From positions 496,001 through 560,000 of the forward strand of contig CP103028.1 in assembly GCA_024752435.1 (NCBI GenBank): 64,000 nt of DNA, written 5' to 3'. The position numbers and the translations under genes were made by a program. The stretch is from Allantophomopsis cytisporea. Its lineage: Eukaryota; Ascomycota; Leotiomycetes; Phacidiales; Phacidiaceae. The notes under the pieces are model-generated. The model saw only the letters and a program-made list of their open reading frames with translations. It did not search any database and was not told the DNA's origin. Below, piece after piece: positions 61,417 to 64,000 of the stretch; positions within the stretch are counted from its first letter, which is position 1; every line of letters starts with the position of its first letter.

Positions 61417-61851
61417 AATGGCGGTATTTTGAGGAAATTAGAATATACTGGTGTTTGAATGTTTCGTGTTGACGGGATGGCAGTATTTAATTTCGCAGTC
61501 GATGATGTCGTTCTTGAGGTCGTCCAGCTCAAAATCTTGGGAGCTTGGACCCGGAGGCGCTAGCGATTCGTTGCACTGCGAAATTATTCTCGGATGTCTA
61601 TCTCTTTCCTTCTTCCTCTTTTCTTCAACAACAGCTCGCAAGGGCTGCATCGCGCTTGAGGTAAGCACCAGAACTTTTATTTGAACACATTTGAAATCAT
61701 GTGATGATACATTTATAACCTTAGAACCGTTGCGACTGACATCTTCGGATGGTTGATCTTAACCTCTCAATTCCTGACAATATTTCCATTTCTGCTACTT
61801 TTTACATCAATTGCCTGTTGTAACACGCCGCTGACTACGTGTAAAGGCAGG
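61417..61851. promoter_or_regulatory. divergent promoter region TIM10 / MSK1
   Basis: 435 bp separate the two start codons on opposite strands. On the minus strand a 76-codon frame runs from 61668 to 61438, ending 22 bp before the TIM10 ATG. If transcription starts above it, it would be an upstream open reading frame. No other element is identified. Confidence 0.5.
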
Positions 61852-63720
61852 ATGAACTCGACTCCGTATTTACGTTTTCTGCGACCTTACGCCTGTAAGG
61901 ATGTTCTGCCAGCAAGGAAAGCAGCTTACTTGCGTTTCTACTCGTTAGCGACTGGTACCAATGGCTCTGCGAGATGTCAAGCTGTTTCACAAGGACAAGA
62001 TTGCGAAGTAAAAAGCTCTCCCGTAGCAAGATACTCTTCGAGTACTATCGAGTCTACTGCAGAGCCAATTTCAGCAGCTGAACGTCATCGAAGTGGAGAC
62101 GTAGCACAGCGCGTGAAGGAATTAGAGGATGCCCAAGCCCTCAACTACCCTCAGATAGGCAATGATACTAGAGCATTGAGTTGCGAGGAGTTTAAGAATC
62201 GATATGATCATATTAAGACGGAAGAAACCTTGGCCGATGAGATTGTGACGCTCCGTGGTACGCCATATATGCTTTGACCTTGAGACGTGATCTGACAATC
62301 CACAGGTAGGGTTTGGTCTGTTCGTACAGCTGGATCTAAGCTTTTTTTTCTTGACGTGAACCAAAACAATGTCCGTGTACAAGGACTTTGCAATCTAGGA
62401 AAACTTCAAGAGCGAGGCCTAGAGCGCCCCGAATTCAAAAATTCTTCCAAACTTTTCCGGAGAGGCGATGTGATATGTAGGTTTCGAAATTGGCAAGACG
62501 TCGACTGTGTCTAATTTGAAGCAGCAATCACCGGTGTCCCATATAGAACACAGCGAGGGGAGCTATCCTTGAATGCAATTGAACTCCCAAAGTTGTTATC
62601 TCCTAGCCTGGCGACCCTCCCCACCAAGCTCGAGGATCCGATTACGAAGATGCAAAATCGACATGCAGATCTACTTGTAAACCAACAAGCAGCAGACACT
62701 CTTAAGCTTCGATCCCACATTATACAATACATTCGATCTTTCCTCCTCAAGGACGATTTCTTAGAGGTTGAGACACCAATTATTTGCTCTGGAGCTGGGG
62801 GAGCAGTCGCAAGACCGTTCACAACTAGCGCAACAGAGTTCCCAAAGAAGGAGTTATCTTTGAGAATTGCTCCCGAGTTGTGGCTCAAAAGACTTATTCT
62901 TGGTGGGATGGAGCGTGTCTTCGAAATTGGCACAGTGTTCAGAAATGAAGGCCTGGACCTGACGCACAACCCCGAATTCACTACTTGCGAATTCTATAAG
63001 TCATTTGCGGATCTAGATGAGCTAATTCGCATGACTGAGGAGATAATTTCAGGGATGGCCCAGCATGTCAATAGCTTGATCGAAAATAAATACACTTCTC
63101 TGAAGCCTATCGATCTGGACATTTTCTCTACTCCTTTCAAGCGAGTACAATTCATTCCAGCTATCGAACTCGCCATCAACAGAAAACTGCCGGATCTTTC
63201 AATGGATGATGCCCCGGAGAAGATCACCAAATTGTTCGTCGATCTCGAGTTGCCATTGCCATCATCGCCAACTCTACCCCGAATGCTTGACAAGCTAGCA
63301 TCAATCTATATTGAGCCATCCTGCGTTGCACCAACCTTCATCTCACACCACCCAGTATGCATGTCACCACTAGCGAAATCCTTCACTTGTGAGACCACCA
63401 ACCAAATTGTCTCTGCCCGCGTCGAACTCTTCATCAACAACCGTGAGATGGCCAACATGTATGAAGAGGAAAACTCCCCTTTTGAGCAGAGAATCAAGTT
63501 TGAGCAACAGGCAAAATACAAGGACGAAGAGAATAGAGCTGTTATGGATGAGAGTTATTTGGAGGCTTTGGAGTGGGGTCTACCGCCTACTGGAGGCTGG
63601 GGTTGTGGTGTTGATAGGTTGGTCATGCTGTTTTCCGGAGCCGCTAGAATCAGCGATGTTCTTTCCTTTGGAAATTTGAAGAATGTGGTGGGCTTGGGTA
63701 ATGAGACTAAGTCGAAGTAA
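61852..63720 (+). CDS. MSK1: mitochondrial lysyl-tRNA synthetase
   Basis: Class IIb synthetase that charges mitochondrial tRNA-Lys. Exons are 61852-62257, 62306-62476 and 62525-63720 (introns of 48 nt each), 590 aa. The Arg/Tyr-rich, acid-poor N-terminus (MNSTPYLRFLRPYACK) looks like a mitochondrial targeting sequence, followed by a long linker. The OB-fold anticodon-binding domain starts near RVWSVRTAGSKLFFLDV. In the catalytic core, motif 1 is IIQYIRSFLLKDDFLEVETP and AGGAVARPF follows. Motif 2 is FEIGTVFRNEGLDLTHNPEF and motif 3 is GGWGCGVDRLVMLFSG. The LTHNPEFTTCEFY segment is diagnostic of LysRS against AspRS/AsnRS. The second intron ends in tandem AAGCAG acceptors that would add or drop one alanine. 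The mitochondrial assignment rests on the leader; a cytosolic role is unlikely. Confidence 0.94.
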
Positions 63721-64000
63721 AAAGCTCTAATGACATGCATGAGTATTGGCATTGGGGAGTTATGTATGTAGATGATAATGAGTTCTCCACTACTTCATGA
63801 CATGTATTGACAAACAGACTCTCTAAGAGCACCATTTGACTATTGAGGAGTGATAAGTGCAGATGGGTAGTCACATGTTTGAGCTCACCAGCAAATAGAG
63901 TTCCTTGAGGGGAGGGAATTTGCTATAGTTTCAAATAGAGCAGCTACGTATGTGTTTGTCTCCTCCTTATTGTCTCTTTTTGCTACCTTTGAGCGGATGG
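63721..64000. other. MSK1 downstream region
   Basis: 280 bp after the MSK1 stop, up to the window edge. It should hold the polyadenylation region. No further gene start is seen. Confidence 0.5.

Overview
The window is nuclear DNA of a filamentous ascomycete. The genes have short GT-AG introns (mostly 48-140 nt), there are no operons, and the gene set is fungal: an Ino80 ATPase with a DBINO domain, an STB6-type Sin3-binding protein, 2EXR proteins, a fungal-type expansin and a Pho23-like ING protein. I infer Pezizomycotina, and a plant-associated leotiomycete of the Botrytis/Sclerotinia kind is a good guess from protein flavour, but no marker gene here proves the order.

Layout. Positions 1-17,814 contain no gene I can support. 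This stretch is full of microsatellites and short tandem arrays and has a few decayed-looking or splice-like patches. From 17.8 to 63.7 kb there are 15 protein-coding genes and one tRNA, about one per 3 kb: TDP1 (-), VPS45 (-), ALE1-type MBOAT acyltransferase (+), a secreted expansin-like protein (-), tRNA-Thr(AGU) with an intron (-), INO80 (-), ARB1 (-), two tandem 2EXR genes (+,+), a Pho23-like ING protein (-), a RER2-type cis-prenyltransferase (+), PP4 regulatory subunit 2/PSY4 (+), RMD5/GID2 (-), an STB6-like protein (+), TIM10 (-) and mitochondrial lysyl-tRNA synthetase MSK1 (+). For 13 of the 15, I rebuilt exon structures from splice sites and family similarity, and the summed coding lengths are divisible by three.

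Two genes do not keep frame. The ALE1 homologue has a net +2 shift immediately before its catalytic WHG histidine. The second 2EXR gene has one base too many in a run of seven A. Either may be a real lesion or a sequence error.

The genes do not form one pathway. They cover DNA repair and chromatin (TDP1, INO80, ING, PSY4, STB6-like), vesicle fusion (VPS45), lipid and dolichol synthesis (ALE1, RER2), ribosome biogenesis (ARB1), protein degradation (RMD5), mitochondrial import and translation (TIM10, MSK1) and plant cell-wall loosening (expansin). I found no mobile element with a recognisable protein, no CRISPR and no rRNA. The most notable protein-level observation is that TDP1 carries a perfect ubiquitin-interacting motif followed closely by a canonical SUMO-interacting motif.
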